From Epiperipatus broadwayi (Eukaryota > Onychophora > Udeonychophora > Euonychophora > Peripatidae), in assembly GCA_028023455.1 (NCBI GenBank), contig JAQFVV010006197.1:15433254-15497253 (forward strand): 64,000 bases of DNA. Reading direction: 5' to 3'. Under the pieces are notes generated by a model that was not told the origin of the DNA, ran no database searches, and saw nothing but the letters and a program-made list of their open reading frames with translations. Shown here piece by piece: positions 24,660 to 38,393 of this stretch. A program made the position numbers and the translations under genes. Numbering within the stretch: the stretch's first letter is position 1; every line of letters starts with the position of its first letter.

Positions 24660-25107
24660 ACTATTTAAATTAATACATTATACGGGTTTACACCTGCATT
24701 TATATATGTAATATATGCGGGATTTGAGCTCAAGACTTTCACACGACTCACAACTCTCAGTGCCATCTTATATTGCTGACCCACCTGTTCACACACATAT
24801 TGAAAAGGTTTGGAGTAGTTTGAAACCTGTCTATTAAAGTATGAAGATTGGCTATCGTAATATAAAGCTGAGCACTGGTTGTATATATGTGTGGAGATAG
24901 TATTCTGGACCAACTGATGAGTGCTGGTTTAGCACGAAATAAGTATATTGGTGATTATTTATCTTTTCAATATGTGTGTGATCAGGTGAGTCGGCAATGT
25001 AAGATGGCACTGAGAGTTGTAGGTTTTATGAAAGTCTGAGTTCGAATCCTGCGTATATTACATATAAATGCAGGTGTAAACCTGTACAATGTATTAATTT
25101 ATATAAA
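24660..25107. repeat. Inverted-repeat element with tRNA-like arms
   Basis: Arms of about 150 bp (24660-24806 and 24952-25107) are inverted copies around a unique spacer of about 145 bp. Each arm has a box-A-like TGGCACTGAGAG and, in the right arm, a good box B GAGTTCGAATCCTGC, so the arms look tRNA/SINE-derived. The ends read TTAATACATTATAC..GGTTTACACCTGCA. A half copy (spacer plus one arm) lies at 29596-29838. Confidence 0.8.
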
Positions 25108-28100
25108 TAATGCATAATAGGTCTGCTCATCGCTTGCATATATATTCTAACCTAATAAGAATAATAACCTCTGTTTATATTTTAATTATTTATTAGTCTA
25201 GTTTGCACTTAGACACCAATCATACTCTGAGCTGTATTAGGTTATTTTGTCTGCACTTGTTGACACCAATTTTTCAGGTTGTTGTTAAGGCAACCAAAAT
25301 AAAAGCAACATATCCATTAATTTTCCAATATGATCTAAAATACTTTTCATATAATACAATTGTACATTCAATTCTCTTAAGCCATGCCACGATTGTAATA
25401 ACAACAATAATTGATCACTTATTAATTTAAAGAATAATTATAATAATATTAATCTCAGGGTTCTTTGTTTCATGTAAGGAAATGCTCGGCAGTATTGTGT
25501 TGTCGTATATGACTGGCATTCTGGTCGGCTATAGGAAACATTTATTTTACTTAAATTCAATGTGTCTTCATCTCTCATATCAACTGCTATCTTATTTAAA
25601 GAGATGATAATTCTATTCAATAATGACGTATAATTTTGAATAACACAGCCCTTTTTTCCAGAATCTCAGTCAGAATAATAAAAAGACAAGGGTGCTTTTT
25701 GTATCCTTCCATCATCCATGACAACACAATAATATAACTAAGATTTATTACTTAGACAATTTAACTAAATGGGAATGGAATAATGTGCAACCAAAGTTAA
25801 TGGTTTGGGAATAAATTCATTTTTACACACACAAAAAAAAAATGTTTAGTCTGAAGTTTGCAACTCCATAAATAATTATCATTAAACTAAAATATAATGA
25901 CATATTCCGATCTGCTCAACTTTATTTATCTGGTATATTAAGTTTTTTAAGAATTTGGAGGGATTTCGGATTCAAGAAAAGGTTTTGCAAATATTGTGCA
26001 AACACTTATATTTAGCATATAAAAACAAAAAATGAATCTACAACAAATTTTAACAAGACTATAATTTATTATTATCACACAAAAATATATGAACATTTAT
26101 TCAATAATCCCATAGTAATACAAAAATATAAAATATAACTGACATTAATCTGTATACTCTTTTGGTTATGGACTAGAGGTTACTACTTCTCCTGTATGTA
26201 ATCATATGGATTGATTAACTAAAAGTACATTTCATTACCAATACATTGTGTATTAAATTTTGGTAACCTTGTAGAAGCTTTTATTCAAAATTATTGACTA
26301 ACTATTTTTTTTTTTTTTTTAAAATGATTAATCCCATCATATGCATCATATGCAATACGCAAAATATTAAATTTATTTCTAATACATTTACTTTGTTTAT
26401 GGTCTTTAATGGGATAACCTATTCTAATTATAGGCCAGTTATCAGAAGTTACAATTACCATCTTACATTTAACTTAATGCTAACTTAAGTTATGATACAA
26501 ATTTTATTCATACGTATAATTTTAAATATGAGTATTATTTAATTACTAACCAGAATTAAATATTGCATTTGAATATTCCTTCAGTAAATAAGCGTTTTAA
26601 ACTACGCAATTTTAATTACTTTCTCCATTGATTTACTTGTCAAATACTAGCAATATTTAGCAGCACAATACAGATATTGATCTTAGTTTCTAACGCACTA
26701 TTTATACTAAAGTGGATCTTGAGGAACTAACACCTCCAATATAACCTTTATCTTGCCCGAACTTTCAAAATTAAGCACAATAATCAACACCTTCCATGGT
26801 GGAGCTATCTTTATTTTCACATGAGGAATATGGAATAACCACGAAGGTCTGTAAAGTAATCTACTACATTAAAATATTTTGGTGGTTTCTTGCCTCTTAC
26901 TTGGGCATACAACGAACACACACCAAATACAATCCTCTCCTGGGATTTAAACGAATGACGCATACTAAATGCTCGATAAATTCTTGATCGTCCTATCTAT
27001 GAGAATCGATCACTTGGGCTATAAACATACCCGAACATTATATTTAAAATCTTCCTCTCATGGAAAACAAAGCTTTTGGGGAGATCATTTTTCCTCCCAC
27101 AAAATAAATACATTATAATTATTACCTATGCGAATATTAAGCATATACCAATGCTATATCTGGGCAGGATAAGTAAATACACTGATTATAATAAACTTAT
27201 GTTACCGTGTATACTTTGATCAACATCTGAAATCAATGGACATCATAGAATAAAAGTATAATAATTTTAATTTTAATAAAGGAACATTCAAAATAGTTGG
27301 TAGCATACTATCTTAAACTAAATAAAGTGGATGTGTTATTTAAGAATAATTAGGAATAAATTCCTCAATTAATACAGTATAAATTCGTTTTCAAAACTTT
27401 AACAAGAAATATTTTGTTATAGCATTTTTTTTTTTTTAGTTACTTCTGATAATTTTCAATATTTATTTTACCCCTTAAATATCTAAATATTTTTCTTTTA
27501 CATATCTAACATACAAAACTTCTACCTACAATTGTATGTAATAATTAAAACATATTTTATAGATTTTTTTTCTTTCGTGTTAAATATCAACTTAACCAAT
27601 AATAATTATATTAAAACATACCTTTGTCATTACAAGGCTATTAAATATCACTTGACCATAAAGACTTTAACCTATGTGATATAACAAAAAAATACATATC
27701 ATTTATAACTTAGTTTTAAACAATCATTAATTAACAAGTGCATACTCTCTCATTAGAAAATGTTTTTCTGTTGAACAATTGGTCCAGGTGAAGAGCTTTA
27801 TCCAGTCGTATTTCACGAAGCAAGTTTAAAAACAATAAACGCATGGTATTATTTCCTTTAAATAAAAGTTTTCTCTTATTTTGTGCGTTTAATAAATTAG
27901 GTAAAGAAAAATATAGCAGAATTGAAGATTAATTCTTACTTGAATTAAACTACTACACTTTTTGGGATCCAAGAAAAAAATAGACTTCTAACATAGACGA
28001 ATATTTGACTATAGACGATAAACATACACAATATTTTTTTTTTTTTTATTGACGATACGTACAATTCATATTAGCTAGCTTACTTATGGACGAAAATGCG

Positions 28101-29595
28101 CAATTTTTCCGAGATTATTCTGATAATAACTGCAGCTGATTTACGTGTACATGAAGTTTTAATAATTCCAACTGATGTATAATATAATATATCATTTATT
28201 TTTATCATTAAGTCACTAAGATATTTGGTTTTGTTCATACTTTAGGAATTATGAATTTTTTTTAACGGTAACTTCTCCGTAAGAATGCCCCTATATAACT
28301 TTTCCTATATTTACTCTGAGAAAGTTTATATATTTTTTTTTTTTTAAAAAAAAAAATATACAGGTGCATAATTTAATCTTATTTATCATTATTATTATTT
28401 CCAGACAATTCTTGGTGAATAAAACATATTTTAACGTATGTAACTACATTACTTGTAAAGGCAGACAATATTGAGAAAGAGCGCGAAAATGTTTCTAGTT
28501 GATTTTCCTTGGTTTTAAAATATTTCTTTCAATTATTTTTTTTTTTTCTATACCAAGAAAATATCAATAAATGACATAAAGTTAATAAATAATTAATCTT
28601 TTCTTGGAAATCGCTTCTTTTCCTTAATTTAGATATGATATAATTTTTCGTGATTCCCTTAGTTAGTTCTGTCATTTTTTTGAACTTTAGCGCGAGACAA
28701 TAAATTTTAAAGTATAAAAGGTCTTTAAATAGGTAGATGGCACAGGAAATCAGGACGTCTTATCAAAAAATTTTAGCCACACATTATATTATTAAAATTT
28801 TACTTTGATTACATTTATTTCTGCAAAATAAAATGAAAAAATTGAGTTACCAAATTTCAGCACTGTTCCTTCCTTGAAAACTAAAAGCAGACTATATTTT
28901 TCAAAGTCAAAATGATCTTGACTTTAGCGACCTCTTACAGAAAAATAATCATTTGATTATAACATAAACAAAAGAAAGGAAAAACTTATTACAATCATAT
29001 AGTTTTCGGTATTATTTACCTGGATTACAAAGTAATTTGACAATATAAAAAAAAATAATAAATACATTTAATTAATGAAAATTATCAGTAATTTATAACT
29101 CATTTTCTACAAATGGAATTACCAGAAGTTATTGTTCTCTATGATAAGACATTCATCTCTTCTTCCCCTCTACCCATCCAAAATCAATTACTGTTTAGCT
29201 TTTATACCATATTAATTTGCTCTAATTATTAATATCTCAATTAAATTATTCATGTTCTCTCTTTAAAAATGACATTGAGTTATTACATCTATTAGTTATT
29301 CACCCAAAACATGCCAAAGTGAGTGAATAGCATACTTTATTAATCAATTATTACTATTGTTATTTTATCTTTTTATTTCTTTAAAGAATAGCATTGTTTT
29401 CCTGCAGAAATAATGCCAAGTAAACCAAGTGTCAATAACACTAGGTTACAATATGTATAAATGGATTATTCTCCTGTACATGAGGGGTCAGAATGACTAA
29501 ACGTCAACATGGGTAGGATGACAACCTTAGCGCTAATGTGGGCTTTAAATATTCCATCATCAGATTTTCAGTGAAATGGAAGGCTGAAGATTTGT

Positions 29596-29838
29596 GGGTT
29601 GGAGTAGTTTGAAGCCTGTCCATTAAAGTATGAAGATTGGCTATCTTAATATAAAGCTTATCACTGATTGTATATATGTGTGGAGATGGTAATCTGGATC
29701 AACTGATGAGTGCTGGTTTAGCACGAAATACATATATTGATGACTATTTATCTTTACAACATGTGTGTGATCAGATGGGTCAGCAATATAAGATGGCACT
29801 GAGAGTTATGGGTTATGTGAAAGTCTGAGTTCAAATAA
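29596..29838 (+). repeat. Partial copy of the inverted-repeat element
   Basis: Matches 24807-25045 at most positions (TTGGAGTAGTTTGAAGCCTG, GATGAGTGCTGGTTTAGCAC, AGATGGCACTGAGAGTT). It stops just after the box-B position, so the outer end of the right arm and the whole left arm are missing. Confidence 0.8.
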
Positions 29839-30400
29839 CTATTTAAAGTAATATATATTAAGGCTATTCTTTTAAATAAATCTTGTGTTAAGATTTGTAG
29901 AAATCCTTTCTGTCGTTTTTCAGGCACATGGTCTTAAGGTTATAAGGTTATAGCCTTAATATATTTTACTTCACGTAATGAGTATGCACTTTACAAATTT
30001 AATTATAATAACTATTTAAAGTGAGTTCTTGAATTCAAAACCATAAGATTGTTATGAAACCCAAATTATTAATTTGACTAATATAAAAGAAATCAGTCTG
30101 ACTTCTGCATAAATGGATATGTGAGAAATTAATTCAGGAATTTGAATATAGCATTACCATCTTTTAATTACTCAAAAGCCACAAATAAAATGAAATGATT
30201 TATTGCTTACAATTTATCTATTTTCTTTATCATTTCTATATTCAGTCATTATTCCATTCATGCAATATAGCTATATTCATTCATAGTTTTTTAATTCTAC
30301 TATATATTCTAAATTCTTAATTATCTCCTAGTTTTAACTGTTTCATACCACAATTTATTGCTAATATAACCTACTTTTTTCAAAAATTTTAATTATTTTA

Positions 30401-31310
30401 TTATATAAATGTGATTTGCACTAACGATGCATACACACATAAATCTGAATTTTTCTAAATTCTTTATATATTACAATAATACAAAATAAATTAGTATAAG
30501 TGTGGCTGAGCACTTTCGATGGACACAGCCTTCATAGTCATAGCTATATTGTAACTAAAGAAAGTGGTTAACTGCAATGCAAATTTATGCAAATGACTTT
30601 ATGTATTCCATTTCTTGGATATATTGTAGCACATATCTTTTCTGTTGAGGGTATGATTGTCCCTAGCAATAAATCAAGCCTACTTTCACTTTTCTTTTTA
30701 AGTCGTGTCGTTCTCTGCAAACAACAACGGGGTCCCGTGTCTTGCTGAGCTGTGATGCTGGGCGAAAACTGAGTTACAAGTTGGATCTGTTATTGCTTTG
30801 TTGTAGGAATATATATGTTGAGACAGCCATGTAGATAGTGAAGCTCTGGTTTCACCGAAGTATGAGGCACGACAATTTGCTACAGGGCAGGCAATGTTGT
30901 ACACCGCTTGAGGTGTTTGTGAGAGTGGTAATCTGTCTTTGGTGTTATTGATTAATTTGTTGGAGTTTTTTGGGGGGGTGAAAGCACAAATGGTACTTGT
31001 TATTAAAAATCGCACATAGTTTTTTTATGCACATTCGGGAAGTATGGAAGCAATAACCTTTGTTTATCACACCATCAACAGAAAAAACACGTGCTACAAT
31101 ATATCCAAGAAATGGAATGCATGAAGTCATTTGCGTTGCAGTTAACCGTTTTCTTTAGTTACAGTATGGCTATGACTATGAGGGCTGTGTCCCTTGAAAG
31201 TGCTCAGCCACACTTATACATATTTATTTTGTATTATTGTAATATATAAAGAATTTAGAAAAATTCAGCTTTGTGTGTGTATGTGTCATTAGCGCAATCA
31301 TATTTATATA
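30401..31310 (-). mobile_element. Penelope-like element 3' fragment with inverted terminal arms
   Basis: A GIY-YIG-encoding segment is flanked by inverted arms of about 250 bp (30401-30655 and 31069-31310) that share GTATAAGTGTGGCTGAGCAC and TTCTTGGATATATTGTAGCA. Penelope-like elements are known for terminal repeats in direct or inverted order and a C-terminal GIY-YIG endonuclease, so the arrangement fits. The reverse transcriptase part is absent, and the total length is only about 0.9 kb against several kb for a full element. Confidence 0.8.
30698..31015 (-). pseudogene. GIY-YIG endonuclease end of a Penelope-like protein
   Basis: The frame carries NKLINNTKDRLPLSQTPQ, AVYNIACPVANC, ASYFGETRASLSTWLSQH and a closing HHSSARHG block. 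This follows the Penelope pattern: N-L-I-..KD-LP, then VY-I-C...C (GIY part), Y-IGET (YIG part) and L..R-..H. The expected arginine before the histidine is tryptophan here (STWLSQH). Upstream in another frame lies LPYFPNVHKK-like sequence at about 31055-31025, so at least one frameshift breaks the gene. The RT domain is missing. The active enzyme would nick target DNA for reverse transcription; this copy is inactive. Confidence 0.75.
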
Positions 31311-34070
31311 GTAGTATTTAGCCGCAAAGTTTAAATACTTCGCTTATTTCAATTATCATTTTATTGCTAAACCAAAATTGTATATATATATATTTGTTTT
31401 TAGATAATCTGTTTGTTAGCAATATTTACCATCTTTTAAGTTCTATTTGAGCTTCTATCTTATATAACTTTAAATCTTTTGGTTCTTCTCTTTCTGTTCG
31501 TTTTTTTCTATTATATATTAAATCAAACTTTTCTTAATTTTTTCTCATCTGCATTCTCTTTGTATTTTCTTTTTTTAACTTTTTGTTTCACATGTCAGTT
31601 CATTATACCTTCTACAGATTTTATATATTTTCATTCTCTAACATTTTATCATCTCATTCTTAGCACAAGTTTTGCTTTTGCTTTCTTATATCTTTTAAAA
31701 CTTACCATTGCTATCATATTTTTATTTTTTTTTAAAATAATTATATTTGAATTATTTTATCATTCAATCTATTATATTATTTTTTTTTTGTTTGATATAT
31801 CAGAAAATTATTTCCAATATTTGCTTTTAATGTATGGGGATCCATTTCTTGCCTATATTTTTTTGAATTTTTTTTTAAAAGATAATCTTGATTCTATTAC
31901 TAGCAAATTATTAATCTAAATCTATATCAGTTTCAGAATTTATGCATACTTTTTAAATTAAATTGTTGGGAAGTCATTAAAAAGAATATTATGCAGAATT
32001 TGAAAAATTATCTACAGTTGGTATAAAACAATATTTATATAGAACTGACTTGATACTATATATAATTTATGTAGGTGAGTTAGCTTGGTTTCAGAACCTT
32101 AGGGAGTTTTTGAAATTTCATCCTATTAGCCTAAATAATGTAAAGGAGTAAAAGAATGACTTCTAGATATATATGTTGTATATTAAATCCAACTTTGGAG
32201 ATTAGGTCTCATTGACAAAAACAAAAACTAGAAACCAGTTTGGGAATGGAGATATTATTCCATTTAATGTCCATTGATTATATGTTTGTAGTAGATAGCT
32301 CTAGAATACAGAGAGAAGAGAACTGCACTTGGAAGCTATTATACTTTCAAATCCATTTCTGCAACAAAATCCATTAACATTTTTGTTTTGGTTTTAAATT
32401 TATCAATTGTTTATAGATTATTACTTGCAATAGGTATAATCTGTAATAATGAAACTTCTATTGAGAAGTTTTCATTTTCAGAAGGTTAAAAAGACATAAT
32501 AAAAAAATGTCCATTGTATTATAGTATCATTGAATCTTAAAACTGTCTATAAATGGCAGTTACCCAGTTCACATCATTTTTAATCATCTCTTTCTTATTG
32601 TCAAGGATGAATCTTTCATATCTGTATTTATTTGATATATTTTTTATTTCAATCAGGTAAACTTTAAAAAAAAATTAGAAGAAATTACAATTTAAAATAG
32701 CATCAAATGCAATTAGTAGATGCAATTTTATAAAATAACAAATGATAGAAAAGAATATACAAATTATTTTATTGGGAATAATAATAAGGATAATGAGACA
32801 TAAAAAAATATTGAATTTTCACTCAGCCTAATGTTACTAGCATAATTGAGAAAATAAGAATAGAAATGAGTTGATATACCATGTTATATATAAAGAAGTT
32901 ATTGGATCATTAAAAAGAAAAGCTTATGATGGATCTTAGTAGAGAAATATTGGGAAGTGGCTTTTTTTTTTTTGCAGTGAGCTTTCTGAAAATGAAAATA
33001 ATAATGAATAATGATATTACCAAAAAAAAAAATTATATATATATAACTAATTCATTGCTAAGTAAATATATATATTCATTGACAATTTAATCACATATTT
33101 AAATTAGTCAATTATTTATTAAAATCCTATTGAATTTGATCTTCATTGATAAAAAAAAAAACTATAATAATGATAGTGAAAATGCTTATAAATTCACTTC
33201 CAGAATATATAGCAGAGTGAAGTAATAAGAATTTTATATGTTTTTAAAAAAAAACAATTTTTTTAATAATGTTATTGTGGGTCCATTCAGAAATTATAAA
33301 CAGGTTAAATATCATTATTCCAAAGCTCTTGGTTCTTGATCCTTTTCATATTAGGAAATTTTAAGGATTTGAACATAGTCATTCAAGTAATTAAAGTGTA
33401 AAAAGGGAAAATGTTTAAAAGTATTTCTATACTTGTTACTTTAAAAAGATTATTAATCAAAAAAAAAAAAAACATTTGTTATTAATTGACCAAAATTAGA
33501 GGTAATTTATTAGTGAATATTGCTTAAAAAATATTAATTTAAAAAAATTAATTATCTATATTTATTTAATAGCAAAGAAATTTTGCATTGTACATGAAAA
33601 GAAAATAAGATAATGAAAGATGCATCATTTTTTTGTCCTCTTTTACAAATTGTAGTATTTGTAATAACAACCAGATATTAGATTACTCACCATTATGATT
33701 TTGATACAGATTTCTTTTTTTTTTTTTTATAAACATTTAACATAGATTTGCAAACTCTTTGCATTATATTTTAAACATAGTTAAGTATTAATATGTTACT
33801 GTATTCATGTAGCATAAGGATAAGTGTACTTGACCTGATTTTTTTGAGAATTCAATTTTTGTGAATGAGTGAACTAGGAAAATTGTAATCTTGGGGTACC
33901 TTCTTTTTTTATTATATTGTAATAATTTGTCTAAAAGCATTCCATCTATATTGTAACTAATAATTTTTTTATTACAATTTAAAAATATTTTGCAGATTGT
34001 GTATATAACTATTGTTTTTAGTATTTGTTTGATACATAAATTATTTATTAAATTTAAAAATATTTTACAG

Positions 34071-34173
34071 CTCAAATCCCAGAAGAAAATGATGTATTAA
34101 TATTAAATAAAGATAATTTTGATGAAGTAATTACAACCAAAGACATAATTTTAGTTGAATTTTATGCTCCTTG
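34071..34173 (+). CDS. Protein disulfide isomerase, exon 2 (start of first thioredoxin domain)
   Basis: Using the base carried over from exon 1, it reads AQIPEENDVLILNKDNFDEV then ITTKDIILVEFYAPW. This is the first beta strand, helix and second beta strand of a PDI-type thioredoxin fold, ending right before the catalytic CGHC motif. The acceptor is ...TATTTTACAG and the donor is CCTTG|GTAAGT, both good. The exon is 103 nt and ends after two bases of the Trp codon, so the next exon must start with G and then the CxxC codons. The family oxidises and isomerises disulfides of nascent proteins in the ER. The motif fits PDIA1 (P4HB) or PDIA4 (ERp72) types; one partial domain cannot decide between them. 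Confidence 0.9.
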
Positions 34174-34794
34174 GTAAGTAAATCTTTCTTATCTTAAATA
34201 ATGTCTGTGTGAGAGTTTTTTTTCCATAATTTTTCAATTTTTAATTCTCTTAATTTTAAAAAAATAGATTAGTCTCACTAGATTGGAATAATTATTATTA
34301 TTATTATCTTGGAATGAAATTTAATAAATACTGATTCTCAATTTTAGAGCCATAATATTAGGTTTAAAGTTCTTATACATAATGCATAGTTTGACTGATG
34401 TACTTGATCTCTCTAATATCTAATTGCCCATCATCTTGAGAATTTTACTTGCAATATGAAATTACATCACAGAATCAATTTTTATTCACTGAAATCTATT
34501 TATCAGGCATTACTGGTACATATGAATTTGTACAAAAACTGTAAATATTTTTGTGCATCATATGAAAAATTAAATGAATTATAAATTTTGATATTTATTG
34601 TAAAATCATGTTAACAAAAAATATCAGAGCATTTTGAATTTGCATGAATATTAATTCATAAATTACATATGAAGTTATAGTGGAAAACATACATAACAAA
34701 ATTTACAAATGGATATAATGTAACCTTTTGATTGGTTATCCATAGTAAAAGTAAAATGTTTATTATAGCTCAAAATTTCAAATTTTAAATAATT

Positions 34795-34915
34795 GTAATG
34801 CTATAGATTTTGATATAACATGCATAAATAACTTCTATAGAGATATATATTATCCATTCTTTATTTATAATTATTTATATTATAAATCATTATATAATTT
34901 CAATATAATAGTTTT
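34795..34915. repeat. Direct repeat, copy 1 (partner 38644-38770)
   Basis: Shares ATAGATTTTGATATAACATG, CATAAATAACTT, CCATTCTTTATTTA and TATAATAGTTTTC blocks with 38644-38770, with an extra segment of about 25 bp in the second copy. It lies outside the left terminal repeat, while its partner is inside the LTR-type element. Confidence 0.7.
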
Positions 34916-35651
34916 CGATCTTAATGAAATGACACCATTACACAAAAAAATTGTTAGTTTAATAACAGTAAATGATTTTGGTTTTTAAATGAGACTTTCA
35001 AATTTGTACAAGTTGGACACTAACAACTTTTTAGAATGACATTTGAAAGCAAAAAAATGTGATAGCATTACACAAAAAAATTGTTACTAAACAAACAATA
35101 AATAATTTTGCTTTAAATAATATTTATAAAAACACATTAAGTATGCTCATATGATATTTACAGTGTAATATATAATAGGAATTGTTGCCTTGAAATAAAA
35201 CATTTAATATTACCACAGAAAATGGAGATCTCTATTAAAAATTTTCCCTCCAAAAATGTAGCATGTGATTGCAGAATATGCTGGGATTTTTAACAGAAAT
35301 GTTAATAAACATATTTTTTTTTTATAAACAACTTTAATAAAAAAAAAAAAAAATCACAAAAAAGAAAAAATACATAATAATTATGAGACTTTTATTAGAT
35401 TTTTACCCTAGTGGAACCATTTCTTTTATATCGTTAAGTATGGCAGAAAGAAATCTGGACAATAACTGAAAATGTCGAAGTTTTATAAAAAAAAATCTCG
35501 ATAAAGATAAAAACACACTTCCCCACGTATACTCTCAGGGTTTATTACCTTTCAATTTGACGTCATCATGACATTACATATTTATTGTGAATGTGAAAAG
35601 GCCTCCTAACTCCCCTACATTGCAACTCTAATATCAAAGTATTTTAAAATA

Positions 35652-37118
35652 TTATAACTTTATTGAAATATTTGAAATTATAAAGTAGAAAGTAACTAAG
35701 GAAAGATGATTAAGAGGATAACTACAAGATAACTCATGAATGGTAAAACTGTTTAATAAAGTTAAAAAAGAAAAGTATACATGCTGGTAATAAAGATGAA
35801 TTTATTATTTTAATGAACTAAATAATAAATATAAGATGAAGGATAGAATGATTATTATTTTATCTGTTATTATTGTAAATAATTTTTTTTGTAAATTTAT
35901 GAATATTTAAATAATAATTTTATTAATTAATTATGTAATATAATGTTTATAGCTGTTTATTATTAATTTTTGTTATCGTAAAATAAATGAGTATTTTAAT
36001 TTAAAATTTGTACTGGTAATTTATTGCAATTGAGTCATTTCCATCACAACGTCATATCCATAAAACACATAATCCACATAGAATTATACATAGCATATAT
36101 TTATTACATGTTTTATCTAAAGAATTATATTCTAGAATTTGTAATTGATATATTAATTATTAATTACTTTAAAATTATAATTATATTAAAGGGAATTTGT
36201 AGTACTTTATATTTTTATTAAATATAAAAGAATCTTGAAGATTTATTTGAAAAGTACTATTAAGTATTACAAAATGGAGTGAATATAATAGAAATTAATA
36301 GTATGTTTTAAGAGTCAAATTCTGATTTTGAAATCCAGTTTTGAAATTTATATAATAAATTTATAAGTATTATATTATTTCAAAGTACAGATTACTGATA
36401 AAATATAATGTTTGTAATTCTGAAAGATATAATTACCATGGATAAATGCTAAATAACTAAGAAATGTATTTGATTGAGTTAGATTTAGTAGATAATAATT
36501 GGATGATAAAGATTCTAATTATAATAAAATGAGTATTGTATGGTGATTGTTATTTGTATAAGAATAAATCTTAGAAAAGTAAATTGAATCATTTAGGTTA
36601 AAGTAATGAATAGATAGTGATCGTTATCTTCATGTCTTATTATAATTAGATTAATTTTCAAATAAGAGGTTAATTAATGTTTGTAATGATAAGTGTGATT
36701 TTTATTTAAATGGTTGGATCCCAATAAAATCCCTTTTGTTATTCAATTACTTAATTATCAATAGGATAGCGTTAATTATTTTAATTTAATATTAGTTTTT
36801 ATTTTTAATATTAGTTTTAGCTTCTTAAATTATAGAAGACTAGTTAAGTCATTATTTAAAATGAAATATTATATTAGCCATTGTTTGTTATGGGGATTTT
36901 CCTAATGATTATAATAGGATAACCATTGTAAAGTGTGTTTTATATACTTCTCAATGTTAAAATCTCTATGTTGTAATCGTCCCTAAAGTCTATCTTATGT
37001 TTTTATGTATCGTTAAGTTTCAAACCCAATAGAGAGTCTTATACCTTATTATTATTATACTTGAAGTTTATTATTGAGCTAGTACAGCAAATAGTAAAGA
37101 AGGTATTGTATATGTTGA
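35652..37118 (+). repeat. Left terminal repeat
   Basis: About 1.47 kb, ending GTATATGTTGAACA. It aligns with the right copy through blocks such as AGAAAGTAACTAAGGAAAGA, GAACTAAATAATAAATA, TCTTGAAGATTTATTTGAAA, GGTTGGATCCCAATAAAAT and TAATCGTCCCTAA. It preserves uninterrupted versions of the sites where the SINE and Merlin element inserted in the right copy. Confidence 0.8.
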
Positions 37119-38130
37119 ACAACCGAAAGGGAAGGTTACATAATAATTGTAAAAGAACTAGTGAAAATATAAATGCTAAAGTAAGTGAATTAAGTAAAAT
37201 ATTCATTCATAATGAAACATAATAATAAAGAAAAATTTTGTCTGATAGAAGAGAGAATAAAACTCTCTGATGAGAAAATGAGTACTTATATCACTAATTG
37301 AGATTCTCAAATACAAGATATTATTAAGGAAGAGTGTTTAGAAATAAAAGAGGAAAAGGGTTTTAATTCTGAAAAATTTAAGGAAGAAATACTTGCAGAT
37401 ATAAGTAATGTAAAGGGTGAAATGATAGTTAGCCATAAATTTCAAATTTGGAATTGGTGAACATATAAAGAAAATGCAGAAAGAAATTAAATATGTATCT
37501 GATAGGAGTAATAATATATATTAGACAAGATAGTTGAGCAAAAGGGATCAATCAATTTAGATATGAAAGAATTTCAAGAAAATCAGGAAGATTATATTCA
37601 GGAAGTTGTAGGACACTTAAGATTAGATGTAAAGTTGAAAGATATTTGTAAGAAAATAGAAGTAAGCTTATTATATGATAAAAGACTTACCAAAATAGAA
37701 AAAGTGCTTAATATAATAAGTAAAAAGAAGATAAAAACTCAAACTATCGAAGAATATCATATTAGATTTTAATCTAGAACAGAAAATAATGAAATTTATA
37801 GAAAATAGTGATCAAGAAGACAATAAGATGATATATTCTCAAATTAGAATAAAGAGAGTTTATTTAAATAGTGACTTAATATGAAAAATGAGAGAGATTA
37901 ATGAACAGTATAATGTTGAAAATCTTGAAGAAGCAAGAGAATTTCTTATTAGAAGAGAAAGTACTATTTGAAAAAGAAATTAGTTTTGAGCAAAATAAAG
38001 TTCTTAATTTTGTTGATGATAGAAAAGAAAGATTAAATAATGTGATTTCTTGTAAAATGAAATCTAGGATGCAAATGCATGTAGATAAATTATTTGATTG
38101 TATGGATGAATTCAGAAATAAAATGTAAAA
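37111..38130 (+). pseudogene. Gag-like coiled-coil coding remnant
   Basis: An ATG at 37111, overlapping the end of the left repeat, opens MLNNRKGRLHNNCKRTSENI and stops at about 37220. Further frames (37563-37772, 37901-38128) are rich in Lys, Glu, Leu and Asn with a heptad-like pattern (KLKDICKKIEVSLLYDKRLT; LEEKVLFEKEISFEQNKVLN), as in coiled-coil segments of Gag. Several stops and frameshifts separate them. No zinc knuckle was seen. The assignment depends on position after the terminal repeat. Confidence 0.45.
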
Positions 38131-38276
38131 TGAAAAATATTTTATATCAGAATACTATTTATGATCAATATTTACTTGATCATAGATTGATAAGGAATGA
38201 TAGAAAAAATTGTGAATTGAAGTCAATTTCCAATAAAGCTTTATTATTTGATTCGGTGAATAGTGACGACGTTATA

Positions 38277-38393
38277 ATGATGAATAATAAAATTCATTGT
38301 AAAATGAAAGTTGTTGTTCTAGCAAAATCTATTTTGATTGATTTAGGGAATAGTAATAGTTATTTGTCATTTGTCCATGGATTAAATATAAAA
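38277..38393 (+). pseudogene. Retroviral-type aspartic protease-like remnant
   Basis: The frame reads NNKIHCKMKVVVLAKSILID then LGNSNSYLSFVHGLNIK and a stop. ILIDLGNSNSYLS resembles the active-site block LIDTGATxSFIS of gypsy-type proteases, with the catalytic DTG replaced by DLG. A CKMK motif recurs nearby (about 38053, 38305, 38468), perhaps from short duplications. Broken and probably inactive. Confidence 0.45.

Larger units (their letters stand above)
20812..34070 (+). other. Intron 1 of the PDI gene (13,259 bp)
   Basis: GT (20812) to AG (34070), with ...TATTTTACAG before exon 2. It holds a SINE (21748-21845), a tRNA-like SINE head (23710-23800), an inverted-repeat element (24660-25107) with a partial copy (29596-29838) and a Penelope-like element (30401-31310). 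The rest is AT-rich with long T and A runs. The 146-codon frame at 31479-31919 is low-complexity Phe/Leu/Ile sequence and is not taken as a gene. Confidence 0.8.

Noticed and set aside
31479-31919. Longest open frame in the window (146 codons, + strand)
   Set aside because: It is almost only Phe, Leu, Ile, Tyr and Ser from T-rich low-complexity DNA, with no motif, no Kozak context and no splice sites.
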